Below are positions 8,436-16,998 of a stretch of DNA of 64,000 nt, one piece after another (within the stretch, counting starts at the first letter, position 1; every line of letters begins with the position of its first letter). This DNA comes from Clostridia bacterium. GTDB lineage: Bacteria; Bacillota; Clostridia; Christensenellales; Aristaeellaceae. The notes beneath the pieces were generated by a model. That model saw only the letters and a list, made by a program, of their open reading frames with translations, was not told where the DNA came from and searched no databases. The translations under genes were made by a program, and so were the position numbers. The stretch is taken from positions 1 through 64,000 of the forward strand of contig JAFVVG010000038.1 in assembly GCA_017502305.1 (NCBI GenBank), written 5' to 3'.

Positions 8436-9239
8436 TTACATCACCTGTTGGAGGAAGCGTCCTGCCAGCTCCGGCCAGAGGGTGCATTCCTCCACGGTCT
8501 GCTCGGGATAGGCGGTGCTGGTGGTGATCTCGTTGGCCAGGGCAATGCCGTGGCCGCCCCGGGGGAAGATGTGCACCTCCGCCTGTACATTGGCCCTGCG
8601 CAGGGCGGTGGCCATCATGAGCGTGTTCTCCACGGGCACCGCGCCATCGAACCAGGTGTGCCACAGGAAGGTAGGCGGTGTGTCCGGGGTGACCATGGTC
8701 TCCAGGGAATAGGCGGTATGGGCGGCGGGGTCGTTTTCGCCGGTGAGGTTCACAAAGGAACCCCGGTGGGCGTACTCGCCGCCGGAAATCACGGGATAGC
8801 ACAGCACCATGGCGTTGGGGCGCACATCCTGCGGGGCCAGGCCCAGGGGCTGCCACAATTCCGCCCGGGGCCACATCACGCCCAGGCTGCCTGCTACGTG
8901 CCCGCCGGCGGAAAAGCCCATCACGGCGATGCTCTCCGGCCGGGTGTGGGTTTCACCGGCGTTCTGGCGCAGCCAGGCCACGGCGGCGGCCACATCCTGC
9001 TGGGGGGCGGGGAAATGGTTGGGGGCCAGGCGATACCACACCACGGCGCAGTTGAAGCCCATCATCAGAAAGCGCAGGGCAATGGGTTCCGCCTCACGCT
9101 CGGAGAGGTGTTCGTACCCGCCGCCGGGGCAGATCACAATGGCGGGGCGCCGCACATCGGGGTAGATTTGCTGGGAAATGTGGGGGATGTAAAGATCCAT
9201 GGGAACGCCGGTGGCCAGGGTGACGCGTTGGTGATTCAT
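8436..9239 (-). CDS. Alpha/beta hydrolase, acetyl-esterase type
   Basis: A 267-residue cytoplasmic esterase with no signal peptide. It shows the oxyanion loop PGGGY (38-42), the nucleophile elbow GFSAGGH with Ser110, a likely catalytic Asp198 in HTWFDGAVP, and His230 in PRGGHG. Clostridial enzymes of this size and motif set commonly deacetylate xylo-oligosaccharides or other acetylated sugars; that is a family inference, and the substrate is not fixed by sequence. The residues just before the catalytic Asp differ from the common HTADD form. It is the last gene of a possible minus-strand run after the lipoprotein gene, 27 bases downstream of it. Confidence 0.85.
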   Translation of the reverse strand: MNHQRVTLATGVPMDLYIPHISQQIYPDVRRPAIVICPGGGYEHLSEREAEPIALRFLMMGFNCAVVWYRLAPNHFPAPQQDVAAAVAWLRQNAGETHTRPESIAVMGFSAGGHVAGSLGVMWPRAELWQPLGLAPQDVRPNAMVLCYPVISGGEYAHRGSFVNLTGENDPAAHTAYSLETMVTPDTPPTFLWHTWFDGAVPVENTLMMATALRRANVQAEVHIFPRGGHGIALANEITTSTAYPEQTVEECTLWPELAGRFLQQVM

Positions 9240-9266
9240 GGTTCAACCTTCTTTCGTGTTGATGGG

Positions 9267-10331
9267 TCATCGGAAGGGGTCGGCGGCGGTACCGGAGCCC
9301 CGGGTGAAAGCGTATTGATCCAGGTCAATGGTCAGACGGGGATATTCAAAGGCGATGATGACCTTTTCCTGCTCCTGGGTGAAGGGGGCTGCCAGGTCGG
9401 TCACGGTGGCGAAGGCCATGCCGGTCTGCGCTTCCAGATGAAGATGACTGCCCTCCACGCCACTGACGCGCCATATGATTCCTTCGCCAAAGGCCACGTA
9501 GGGCCGGGCATGGGCGGCGGAGACCAGCTTCAGGTTGATGGCGAAGCGTCGCTGCAGGTCGGCCAGCCGCTGGGGGCTTTCCAGATAGTCCTCCATCTCC
9601 TCATAGCGGGAGATCAGATCACCGGCGTTGGCCATGGAGGCGGTGGGATATGCCTCCTCCAGCTGTTGATACATGGCGCCCCGGCACATGCGGGCCCGGG
9701 CAGGGGAGTCGAGTGTTTCGCCAAGGGCCAGGAAGGCGTCCAGCGCCTCCTCGTATTTCTCGGCGTCGAACAGGCTCATGGCCTGGTTGTAGGCTTCGCT
9801 GTTGATACGCTCCCGGCATTGCTCCATGAGACGGGCGCTGTCCTCATAGCCGTTCAGGGTTTCGAGGAGCGCCAGCGCCTGCTCCCAGCGGGAGGCGCCC
9901 ATCAGCGCCCGGGCATGGGAAAGGTCCCGTTCCGGAATGGCCTCCGCCAGGTGTTCGGCGTGAAGCAGGCTGTCCTCGAAGGAGCCAAGGTCATTGAAAA
10001 GGGCAAGCGCCTCCTCCAGGTGGCCGGCGGCTTCCGCCTCCAGGGCGGTGATGTATTGCAGATAGCGCTGACTGCTCTTGAAATCGCCCAGCAGGGTCAT
10101 GTTGGCCCGGGCCAGGGGTAGACGGCCTGCTTTCAGGGCGTCCAGGGCAGCGCAGTAGAGGGCGTAATCCGCGGCGTCCTCGTATTCACCCAGCTGGGTG
10201 AACAGGTGAGCGGCGGTATCAAAATCGCCGCTGCCCAGGTACAGCTGCGCCTGCTGATAATAGGCGTCGTTGGCAGGCACGCAGCCGCAGAGACAAAGAA
10301 GCAGGGGAACAAGGAGAAAAATGCGTTTCAT
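9267..10331 (-). CDS. Lipoprotein with tetratricopeptide-like repeats
   Basis: A 354-residue protein with a signal peptide ending in LCGC, so Cys17 is the probable lipidation site. The mature part is built of helical pairs of the TPR kind, with recurring LFxxLGxYEDAAxYxxYC and LLETLNGYEDSARLMEQCR units between about residues 25 and 290. The last 60 residues are beta-rich (LTIDLDQYAFTRGSG). TPR lipoproteins act as protein-binding scaffolds on the outer face of the membrane; no specific partner can be named. Its neighbours are a flippase upstream and an esterase downstream, so a part in envelope polysaccharide handling is possible but unproven. The ribosome-binding site lies in a hairpin, described separately. 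Confidence 0.8.
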   Translation of the reverse strand: MKRIFLLVPLLLCLCGCVPANDAYYQQAQLYLGSGDFDTAAHLFTQLGEYEDAADYALYCAALDALKAGRLPLARANMTLLGDFKSSQRYLQYITALEAEAAGHLEEALALFNDLGSFEDSLLHAEHLAEAIPERDLSHARALMGASRWEQALALLETLNGYEDSARLMEQCRERINSEAYNQAMSLFDAEKYEEALDAFLALGETLDSPARARMCRGAMYQQLEEAYPTASMANAGDLISRYEEMEDYLESPQRLADLQRRFAINLKLVSAAHARPYVAFGEGIIWRVSGVEGSHLHLEAQTGMAFATVTDLAAPFTQEQEKVIIAFEYPRLTIDLDQYAFTRGSGTAADPFR

Positions 10332-10372
10332 CCGGCAAAACCTCCGTTATGTGGTGGAGGTAGTTTGGCCGG
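10332..10372 (-). promoter_or_regulatory. Inverted repeat enclosing the ribosome-binding site of the TPR lipoprotein gene
   Basis: On the minus strand CCGGC...CCTCC (10372 to 10356) can pair with GGAGG...GCCGG (10345 to 10332). The GGAGG is the Shine-Dalgarno of the lipoprotein gene and the ATG directly follows the final CCGG. The stem could terminate the flippase transcript weakly or mask the start site. Confidence 0.45.
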
Positions 10373-10384
10373 ATGAACGGCGGA

Positions 10385-11818
10385 TTATTTCCTCATGCCG
10401 GGAATCAGCCGCAGAATGGCACGGTTGTTGGTTTTGATCCACAAAAGCAGGCACAGCCCACCATACACCGCTGCGCCCACCGCTACCTGAACAGCCAGGC
10501 CCAGCCAGCCTTCCACGGTCACAAGCGTGTCCGCCAGGCGCACGGCAAGCAGCATCACCAGGCCCAAAGCGGCATAGGTCATAGCATGGCGGAGAAGGCG
10601 GCCGTGGGGCAGCTCTTTGCGCAGGTAGAGCCAATGCACCGTGGGCAGGCAGAATTCCGCCGCCAGGGTGCCCACGATGGCGCCCGCCGCGCCGAAGCGG
10701 GGGATCAGCAGGAAGTTCAGCATCAGGTTGATGATGGCGCCCGCCACCACGCTGGTGACGAAAATGTGATCCTTGCCCTGGGGGAGAATCCACTGGGTGC
10801 GCACCACATTGGCGAAGCCCATGCCGATCAGCGTGAAGGCCAGGGGGATCATCAGCGTGCCGGAATAGGCGAAATCCTCGCCGAAGAACAGAGGAGCGAA
10901 ATCCTGCGCCACCGCCGCCACACCAAAGGACAGGGCGCAGACCATGCACATCACGACCTGCATGGAGGCGTCCAGATGGGTGCGCACACGGTCTGCTTCG
11001 CCACGCTTGAACATGGCGGAAACCTTGGGCAGCATTACCGTGCCGATGGCGGTGATAAACCCGCTGAGGCAGAAGATGATCTTTTCGGCGTTTTCATAAT
11101 AGCCGTTCTGCTCCATGGTGCTCAATCCGCCTACCATCACCTTGTCCATGGAGCGGAAAATGCTGATGGCCAGCACGGACACAAACAGCACCGCGCAGGG
11201 CTTGAAGTGGGCAAGGGCAGCCTTCCATGTGACGGGCACCACCCTGACCTTCCCACGCAGGGTAGTCCAGCAGCTCAGGCAGCCCACCAGCGTGGCCAAT
11301 GACCAGGCGAAGGCGTAGATCCACAGATCCTCGACCCCCTGGACAAAGGCAAAGACTGCTGCCGCCGCCAGTAGCTTGATGGCGGTATTCTTCAGGGCAA
11401 TGGGCTTGAACTGGTCAAGGCCCATGAGGCACCAGTCCAGGTTCACCAGGCAGCTTACGGACATCATGGTCAGGTGCAGGGCGATGGCTTTCTCTTCGCC
11501 GGCGAAAAAGAAAACATACCCCAGCCAGCCCAGCAATACCAGCGAAGCCACCAGCAGCTGCATCCTCCAGATTTCAGAAAACGTGCGGTGCAGGGCGCTT
11601 GCGTCGTCCTTCACCCGGGCGATGGCGCGCACGCCATAGCTTTCCAGGCCCAGCATGCCGATGAGCACAAACACATGGCTGATGTTCCAGGCGTAGCTGT
11701 ACAGGCCCACGCCCTCGGTGCCCACCACACGGGAGAGGTAAGGAGCGGTAACCAGGGGAAGAAAAACGGAAAAAACGCGGTAGGCCACGTTGTAAAGAGC
11801 GTTTTTGCGGGTGCTCAC
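10385..11818 (-). CDS. Polysaccharide flippase, Wzx/MurJ-type superfamily
   Basis: A 477-residue integral membrane protein with about 12-14 hydrophobic segments. It starts with NALYNVAYRVFSVFLPLVTAPYLSRVVGTEGVG, the hallmark of oligosaccharide flippases of the PST/MOP group, which move lipid-linked repeat units across the membrane. The GTG at 11818 is preferred because AAAGGAT precedes it by eight bases; an ATG at 11839 overlaps that site and is the alternative. No glycosyltransferase gene is adjacent, which is unusual because wzx genes normally sit inside a polysaccharide cluster. The TPR lipoprotein gene follows 53 bases downstream on the same strand. Confidence 0.9.
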   Translation of the reverse strand: MSTRKNALYNVAYRVFSVFLPLVTAPYLSRVVGTEGVGLYSYAWNISHVFVLIGMLGLESYGVRAIARVKDDASALHRTFSEIWRMQLLVASLVLLGWLGYVFFFAGEEKAIALHLTMMSVSCLVNLDWCLMGLDQFKPIALKNTAIKLLAAAAVFAFVQGVEDLWIYAFAWSLATLVGCLSCWTTLRGKVRVVPVTWKAALAHFKPCAVLFVSVLAISIFRSMDKVMVGGLSTMEQNGYYENAEKIIFCLSGFITAIGTVMLPKVSAMFKRGEADRVRTHLDASMQVVMCMVCALSFGVAAVAQDFAPLFFGEDFAYSGTLMIPLAFTLIGMGFANVVRTQWILPQGKDHIFVTSVVAGAIINLMLNFLLIPRFGAAGAIVGTLAAEFCLPTVHWLYLRKELPHGRLLRHAMTYAALGLVMLLAVRLADTLVTVEGWLGLAVQVAVGAAVYGGLCLLLWIKTNNRAILRLIPGMRK

Positions 11819-11882
11819 AGCGGCAGATCCTTTCTGCATTCAAATATTAGGTAGTATTCGCTGTTTTTCCGCTGCTTCCTGC

Positions 11883-11911
11883 TTGACGGCGGGGGAGGGA
11901 GCATGTATCAT
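11883..11911 (+). promoter_or_regulatory. Promoter of bioY with a small palindrome over the -10
   Basis: TTGACG (11883-11888) and TATCAT (11906-11911) have a 17-base spacer. GCATG-TAT-CATGC (11901-11913) spans the -10 and could be an operator, though five-base arms may be chance. No BirA-type TTGTTAAC box is seen. Confidence 0.6.
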
Positions 11912-11932
11912 GCACACAAAGGAGGCGATGGC

Positions 11933-12439
11933 GTGAGGATCCGGCAGATGACGTTGTGCGCGCTGTTTGCGGCATTGACGGCCGTATGCGCGCAGATTGT
12001 GCTGCCCATCGGGCCGGTGCCGGTGAACCTGGCGCTGCTGCCGGTATTGGTCTGCGGCGCGCTTCTGCCTGCCGGGCAGGCGGCGGTGACAGCCCTGGTG
12101 TACCTCGGCATGGGCGCTGCGGGGCTGCCCGTGCTTGCCGGCATGACCGGCGGTCTGGGGGCGCTGCTGGGCCCCACCGGCGGATACCTGCTGGGTTATG
12201 TGCTGTGCGCCGCTGTGGTGGCGGGGCTTATCCATCGGGGTGTGAAGCGGCCCCTGGCCATGGCGGCGGGGGTAGCGGCGTGCTATCTTCCAGGCGTAAC
12301 ATGGCTGATGATCACCACCGGCATGGCCCTGCCCCAGACGTTGGCGAGCGGCGCGCTTTCATTCCTCCCTGGAGACATTTTGAAATTGTTTGCGGCAGAT
12401 TATTTGTCAAAACGTCTATATCTTGTGGTTCGCCCTTGA
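11933..12439 (+). CDS. bioY: Biotin transporter BioY (S component of an ECF importer), GTG start
   Basis: A 168-residue, six-helix membrane protein. It shows the BioY pattern: LCALFAALTAVCAQIVLPIGPVPVNLALLPVLVCG, then GLPVLAGMTGGLGALLGPTGGYLLGY and a terminal SFLPGDILKLFAADYLSKRL. BioY binds biotin with high affinity and works with a shared energy-coupling module (EcfA, EcfA', EcfT), which is not in this window. The GTG at 11933 is chosen because AAAGGAGG lies seven bases upstream. No other biotin gene is nearby, so uptake by a biotin auxotroph is plausible. The promoter of the following gene overlaps its stop codon. Confidence 0.93.
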   Translation: MRIRQMTLCALFAALTAVCAQIVLPIGPVPVNLALLPVLVCGALLPAGQAAVTALVYLGMGAAGLPVLAGMTGGLGALLGPTGGYLLGYVLCAAVVAGLIHRGVKRPLAMAAGVAACYLPGVTWLMITTGMALPQTLASGALSFLPGDILKLFAADYLSKRLYLVVRP

Positions 12440-12464
12440 CGAAATGGCGATATAAGGATACAAT
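12436..12464 (+). promoter_or_regulatory. Promoter of the YjgR/HerA-like gene
   Basis: TTGACG (12436-12441) and TACAAT (12459-12464) with a 17-base spacer. The -35 overlaps the bioY stop codon. Confidence 0.75.
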
Positions 12465-12506
12465 ATAACCAAATAGGCAGATGCTAAGGAATGGAGGATA
12501 ATCATC

Positions 12507-14390
12507 ATGCTGTTTGAAAATAAAATCTGGGTGGGTACCGGCGCCGCGCCTGTGTACCTGCTGCCCCAGATGGCCAACCGCCACGGCCTGATCGCCGGCG
12601 CTACCGGCACGGGCAAGACGGTTTCCCTGAAGGTGCTGGCTGAGGGCTTCTCCGCCATGGGCGTGCCGGTGTTCCTTTCCGATATCAAGGGTGACCTGAG
12701 CGGCATGGTTCGCCCCGGCGAGCACAGCGACGGCCTGGCCGAGCGCCTGGCCAAGGTGGGCGTTTCCAGCTTCCAGTATCAGTCCTTCCCGACGGTTTTC
12801 TGGGATGTGTATGGCGAGCAGGGCCATCCTGTCCGCGCCACGGTGAGCGAAATGGGCCCCCTGCTGCTCTCCCGCATGCTGGGCCTGAACGATACGCAAA
12901 CAGGCGTAATGAACATCCTCTTCCGGGTGGCCGATGACGAGGGCATGCTGCTCCTGGACATCAAGGACCTGAAGGCCATGCTGGCCTACCTGGGCGAGAA
13001 TGCCCGCAACTATACCCTGGAATACGGCAATGTGTCCGTGGCCACCATTGGCGCTATTCAGCGTGCCGTGGCCGTGCTGGAGGATCAGGGCGGCGATCAG
13101 TTCTTCGGCGAGCCCGCGCTGAACATTGCCGACTGGATGCAGCTGGACGACGAGGGCAAGGGTGTGATCAACATCCTGGCCGCCGATAAGCTCTTCCGCA
13201 ACCCCACCATGTATTCCACCTTCCTTCTGTGGATGCTTTCCGAGCTTTACGAGCTGCTGCCCGAGCAGGGTGATTCCGATAAACCCCGCATGGTGTTCTT
13301 CTTCGATGAGGCGCACCTGCTCTTCAACAACTGCCCCAAGTCCCTGCTGGAGAAGATCGAGCAGGTGGTGCGCCTGATCCGCTCCAAGGGCGTGGGTGTG
13401 TATTTCATCACCCAGTCCCCGGCGGACGTGCCCATGACCATCCTGGGCCAGCTGGGCAACCGCATCCAGCACGCCCTGCGGGCCTATACTCCCCTGGATC
13501 AGAAGGCCGTGAAGGTGGCCGCCCAGACCTTCCGCACCAACCCTGCCTTCGATACCGAGGAGGCCATCACCCTGCTGAAGACCGGCGAGGCCCTGATCTC
13601 CTTACTGGATGAGGAAGGCGCCCCCGGCGTGGTGGACCGTGCCACCATCCTGCCTCCCCAGTCCTACATGAACGCCATTGACCCGGAGCTCCGCAAGACC
13701 TTCATCGAGACAAGCCCCTTCTGCGGCGTGTACGATGAAATGGTGGACCGCGAGAGCGCCTATGAAATGCTGGTGGGCGCTTTCCAGAAGGAACCCGTCC
13801 AGCCTGTGATGCCCATGATGCCTGTGATGCAGCCTGCCGATGTGCAGGTAAGCACCGCTCCTGTGATGAACAAGCCCCAGGGCTTTATGGTTTACGATCC
13901 CACCACCGGCCAGTATGTACAGAAGGAGTTGACCACCATGACCCCCATTCCTACCCAGCAGCCCCAGATTCCCACCGTTCAGCAGCCCCAGGTGCCCACC
14001 ATCCAGATGCAGCCTCAGGTGCAGCAGATGGCTGTGATGGTGCAGGATCCCGTTACCGGTCAGTATGTTCAGAAGATCATGACCATGCAGCTGGATCCCA
14101 CCACCGGCAACTACATCGCTGTGCAGCCTGTGCAGCCCATGGATCCCAAGGAAGCCGAAAAGCTGCGCAAGGAAGCCGAGAAGGCTGAAAAGGAACGCCT
14201 GGCCGAGGAGCGCCGCCTGCGCAACGACGAGCTCCGCGAGGAGCGCGCCGAGCGTGCCCGCCGCAACGACTCCATCCTGGGCCGTTTCAAGAACACCGCC
14301 ATCTCCACCGCCAGCCGTGAAGTGACCCGTACCATCACTCGTGGTATCATGGGCTCCATTTCCAACCTGTTTGGCGGCAAGAAGAAGTAA
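12507..14390 (+). CDS. HerA-like P-loop ATPase of the YjgR (DUF853) family
   Basis: A 627-residue cytoplasmic ATPase. Walker A GATGTGKT is at 31-38, Walker [10 protein letters not shown] is near 262-270, and the [10 protein letters not shown] sensor segment follows. The C-terminus [17 protein letters not shown] matches the conserved end of YjgR proteins. HerA/FtsK-type ATPases pump DNA or protein; the task of YjgR is unknown. Between about residues 450 and 545 this protein has an extra Pro/Gln/Met-rich segment with three copies of a DP(T/V)TG(Q/N)Y motif, followed by a highly charged helix ([20 protein letters not shown]). A GGAGG site precedes the ATG, and a strong terminator follows. Confidence 0.9.
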   Translation: MLFENKIWVGTGAAPVYLLPQMANRHGLIAGATGTGKTVSLKVLAEGFSAMGVPVFLSDIKGDLSGMVRPGEHSDGLAERLAKVGVSSFQYQSFPTVFWDVYGEQGHPVRATVSEMGPLLLSRMLGLNDTQTGVMNILFRVADDEGMLLLDIKDLKAMLAYLGENARNYTLEYGNVSVATIGAIQRAVAVLEDQGGDQFFGEPALNIADWMQLDDEGKGVINILAADKLFRNPTMYSTFLLWMLSELYELLPEQGDSDKPRMVFFFDEAHLLFNNCPKSLLEKIEQVVRLIRSKGVGVYFITQSPADVPMTILGQLGNRIQHALRAYTPLDQKAVKVAAQTFRTNPAFDTEEAITLLKTGEALISLLDEEGAPGVVDRATILPPQSYMNAIDPELRKTFIETSPFCGVYDEMVDRESAYEMLVGAFQKEPVQPVMPMMPVMQPADVQVSTAPVMNKPQGFMVYDPTTGQYVQKELTTMTPIPTQQPQIPTVQQPQVPTIQMQPQVQQMAVMVQDPVTGQYVQKIMTMQLDPTTGNYIAVQPVQPMDPKEAEKLRKEAEKAEKERLAEERRLRNDELREERAERARRNDSILGRFKNTAISTASREVTRTITRGIMGSISNLFGGKKK

Positions 14391-14412
14391 TCTTCATAGC
14401 AAAACAACATCA

Positions 14413-14438
14413 GGGGGCGGAGATTCTCCGCCCCCTTT
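14413..14438 (+). terminator. Terminator after the YjgR/HerA-like gene
   Basis: GGGGGCGGA/TCCGCCCCC pair perfectly around a GATTC loop and are followed by TTT. Confidence 0.78.
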
Positions 14439-14456
14439 CCTGTGGGAGGGTTGATG

Positions 14457-15344
14457 ATGCGTTTGTCACCCAGGCTGGGCCGCATAGCGCTGTTTTCGGC
14501 AGCGCTGATCTGGGGAAGCTCCTTTTTTGTGATGAAGGACGCGGTTTCCGGCGTGCCTGTTTTCCTGCTGCTGGCCTTCCGTTTCACGGTGGGCTGCGGC
14601 CTGCTCAGCGTGGTCTTCTGGCAAAAGTGGAAAAAGTGCAGCCGGCGTTTGCTGTTCCACGGCCTGGTGGTGGGCGTGCTGCTCTTTGCCGCCTACACCG
14701 CCCAGACCTATGGCCTGAAGGAAACCACCCCGGGCAAGAATGCCTTTTTGACCGCCGTCTACTGCGTGCTGGTGCCCTTTGTGAACTGGCTGCTTCTGCG
14801 CCGCAGGCCCAGCCGGTGGAACTGGATCGCCGCGGTGATGTGCCTGGGGGGCATTGGTCTGGTGTCTCTGGACGGCAGCCTGACCATGAACCGGGGCGAC
14901 GCGCTGACCCTGCTGGGCGGCGTGTTCTATGCCCTGCACCTGGTGGCCGTCAGCCGCTATGGGGAGGAGGATGACGCGGTGCTGCTCACCACCGTGCAGT
15001 TCGGCGCCAGCGCCCTGTGCTGCTGGCTGTGCCATGGCCTGTTCGAGACCATGCCTGTCTTTCCGGAGAACGCCTGGGTGGAGCTGATCTACCTGGCGGT
15101 GTTCGCCACCACCATTGCTCTGCTGTTGCAGAATGTGGGGCAATCTGTGACGCCCGCGGCCCAGGCCTCGATCCTGTTGAGCCTGGAGAGCGTCTTCGGC
15201 GTGCTGTTCTCGGTGATCTGCTATGGCGAAACGGTGACGCCGCGGCTGGTGCTGGGCTTCTTGCTGATCTTCCTGGCGGTGGTGGCCAGCGAAACGCAGT
15301 TTTCCTTCATCAAACGCAATTGTGCTCAAAACATCAAGATTTGA
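14457..15344 (+). CDS. EamA-family (DMT superfamily) membrane transporter
   Basis: A 295-residue protein with about ten transmembrane helices in two EamA halves. The opening IALFSAALIWGSSFFVMKDAV, the ETTPGKNAFLTAVYCVLVPFVNWLL region and the second-half TPAAQASILLSLESVFGVLFSVICYGE are hallmarks of drug/metabolite exporters. These proteins usually export amino acids or other metabolites; the substrate is not predictable. The ATG at 14457 is chosen for its seven-base spacing from GGAGGG; the ATG at 14454 is the alternative. It has no obvious operon partner. The next gene starts 59 bases later with its own ribosome-binding site. Confidence 0.9.
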   Translation: MRLSPRLGRIALFSAALIWGSSFFVMKDAVSGVPVFLLLAFRFTVGCGLLSVVFWQKWKKCSRRLLFHGLVVGVLLFAAYTAQTYGLKETTPGKNAFLTAVYCVLVPFVNWLLLRRRPSRWNWIAAVMCLGGIGLVSLDGSLTMNRGDALTLLGGVFYALHLVAVSRYGEEDDAVLLTTVQFGASALCCWLCHGLFETMPVFPENAWVELIYLAVFATTIALLLQNVGQSVTPAAQASILLSLESVFGVLFSVICYGETVTPRLVLGFLLIFLAVVASETQFSFIKRNCAQNIKI

Positions 15345-15403
15345 GGGCGGTGACGTGTTATCCTGATGATGCGGAAACCTCATTCCCTTTGTTGGAGGCA
15401 GGC

Positions 15404-16201
15404 ATGAGTCGATTACAGGTCTTATCGGAGGCGCTGAAGTACATCGAGGCGCATTTGCAGGGGGAGCTTTCCCCGGAGGAAGTGGCCGACAGCTGCGGCT
15501 ACAGCCTTTCAGCGCTGCAAAAAATGTTCCGGTACGCCCTGCGCATCGGCGTGAAGGATTACATCGCCCGCCGCAGGATCACCCTGGCCGCCCGCGACCT
15601 TCTTGGTACCAGGGACACGGTGCTGACCATCGCCCTGCGCTATGGCTATGAATCCCACGAGGTCTTCACCCGGGCGTTCCGGCGCATCTGGGGTGAGACG
15701 CCTTCCAACTTCCGCAGGGAGAGGGGCTTTGCCGACATTTACCCCCAGCTGCAGCCGCAACCCTGCCAAGTGCAGCTACGGGAAGGAGGATATGTTACCG
15801 TGAATCAGTTCAACAATACCGACCTTTTCGACGCCATGAAGACCATGCACGGCACCTGGGCCGTGGCTTTCGATACCCGCCGCCTGATGGAGATCAACGA
15901 TACCTACGGCCACATGGCCGGCGATCTGGTGATCGCCGAGTGCATCCGCCGCATCGATACCCAGCGGGAGGAGGGCATGGTGTTCTTCCGCATCGGCGGT
16001 GACGAGTTCATTCTCCTCACCGGCAGCAAGGAAGAGGCCGTGGCCCAGCGCATGGCGGAGAAGGTTACTGCTGCCAACGGTCAGCCCATTACCTTCGGCG
16101 GCAAGGAGATCCCCGTTGCCCTGCGCAGCGCCCTGACCCTGCTGGATACCCGGGTTCCCGACCGGGCCATGATGCAGGAGCTCAAGTGGGATTTGGACTA
16201 A
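15404..16201 (+). CDS. AraC-type DNA-binding domain fused to a GGDEF diguanylate cyclase domain
   Basis: A 265-residue two-domain protein starting at the ATG at 15404 after GGAGG. Residues 5-105 are a complete AraC double helix-turn-helix (ELSPEEVADSCGYSLSALQKMFR and ALRYGYESHEVFTRAFRRIWGETPSNFR). Residues 140-260 are a GGDEF domain with RIGGDEF at 196-202, the Asp, Asn and Asp expected to hold metal and guanine (DTRRLMEIND, GHMAGD). The usual DxDxFK run is altered to DTRRLM. GGDEF enzymes make cyclic di-GMP; coupling to an AraC reader suggests either nucleotide-responsive transcription or DNA-directed synthesis. No PAS or ligand-binding domain is present. It is followed by two terminators. 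Confidence 0.88.
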   Translation: MSRLQVLSEALKYIEAHLQGELSPEEVADSCGYSLSALQKMFRYALRIGVKDYIARRRITLAARDLLGTRDTVLTIALRYGYESHEVFTRAFRRIWGETPSNFRRERGFADIYPQLQPQPCQVQLREGGYVTVNQFNNTDLFDAMKTMHGTWAVAFDTRRLMEINDTYGHMAGDLVIAECIRRIDTQREEGMVFFRIGGDEFILLTGSKEEAVAQRMAEKVTAANGQPITFGGKEIPVALRSALTLLDTRVPDRAMMQELKWDLD

Positions 16202-16208
16202 TTTGAAA

Positions 16209-16268
16209 AGCTACCGGCTTGTGCCGGTAGCTTCAGCGTGTCAAAAAAGTGGCCTTGGCCACTTTTTT
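16209..16268. terminator. Tandem terminators, the second a perfect 26-bp palindrome
   Basis: AGCTACCGGC-TTGT-GCCGGTAGCT (16209-16232) is followed by AAAAAAGTGGCC-TT-GGCCACTTTTTT (16243-16268). The latter is symmetric and can stop transcription in both directions, between convergent genes. Confidence 0.8.
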
Positions 16269-16288
16269 GAGTTGTGCACTCTCTCACT

Positions 16289-16437
16289 GGTCGGGCTGTA
16301 AATAGCCCGACCGGCCGTTCGTTCGTGTAAGGAAGCGATTTTGCTTGCCAAATCGCGCGGAAATCGCCGCACATGTCGCCGATTTCCGATACAAAGTTGA
16401 AGGGCCTGTGGGCCCTCCGACGCCACCCGGTTTTTTG
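16289..16437. repeat. Cluster of intergenic hairpins, including a copy of the post-gene hairpin element
   Basis: GGTCGGGCT/AGCCCGACC (16289-16312) is a perfect 9-bp stem. AGGGCC-TGTG-GGCCCT (16401-16416) is followed by CCGACGCCACCCGG and a T run, closely resembling the terminal part of the hairpin arrays at 18959 and 23974. No coding sequence is seen in 16202-16437. Confidence 0.6.
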
Positions 16438-16998
16438 TTATGCCTGCTGGTCAATGCGCCAGTAGCCGTTTTTGTCGCGTGCCATCAGGTGTTCGCCGAT
16501 CATGTCACGGCGCAGGGTGCAGAAGTCGTCATGATAGTCTGCCAGGATGATGTTCACCTCCCGCTCGGTGTACACGCGGCCGGGTTCGAAGGACTTCAGC
16601 AATTCTTCCAGAATAATACGTTCTTTCTTTTTCTGGGCGGGAATGGATTTCAGTTTGCCGTGCTGAATAAAGGCCTGAAGCACCTTCTGGCGGTAGGCTT
16701 CGTCCCGCTGGGCCTGCAGGTCGGCCTCGGAGGATTTCTCACGGATCAAATCCAGCATGCTGGGCTTGAAAACCTCGTCGCACAGGGCGTACATGGTGTA
16801 ATACTGCGTTTTGTAGGAACGCACGGCGCCCACGTCCGCCAGTTTTTTCAAATGAAAGGAGATGGTCGGGGCGGTGAGGTCCAGCCGTTCCGCCAGCCGC
16901 TCCACATACATATCCTCTACGGCCAGGGATTTCAAGATCTGCAGCCGGGATTTGTCTGCCAGGCATTTGAACAGCAGCAGGGTTTCAGCTTCAGTCAT
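16438..16998 (-). CDS. ArsR-family winged-helix regulator with C-terminal DUF2087
   Basis: A 186-residue transcription factor. Residues 1-80 form an ArsR winged helix (LLLFKCLADKSRLQILKSL, APTISFHLKKLADVGAV), and residues 110-182 match DUF2087, with FEPGRVYTEREVNIILADYHDD and the closing RDGYW-like DKNGYWRI. No metal-binding ELCV cysteine site is present, so it is unlikely to be a metal sensor of the classical kind. It is the second gene of a two-gene minus-strand operon and overlaps the preceding small gene by 8 bases. The AT-rich dyad over the operon promoter is a candidate for its own operator. Confidence 0.88.
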   Translation of the reverse strand: MTEAETLLLFKCLADKSRLQILKSLAVEDMYVERLAERLDLTAPTISFHLKKLADVGAVRSYKTQYYTMYALCDEVFKPSMLDLIREKSSEADLQAQRDEAYRQKVLQAFIQHGKLKSIPAQKKKERIILEELLKSFEPGRVYTEREVNIILADYHDDFCTLRRDMIGEHLMARDKNGYWRIDQQA

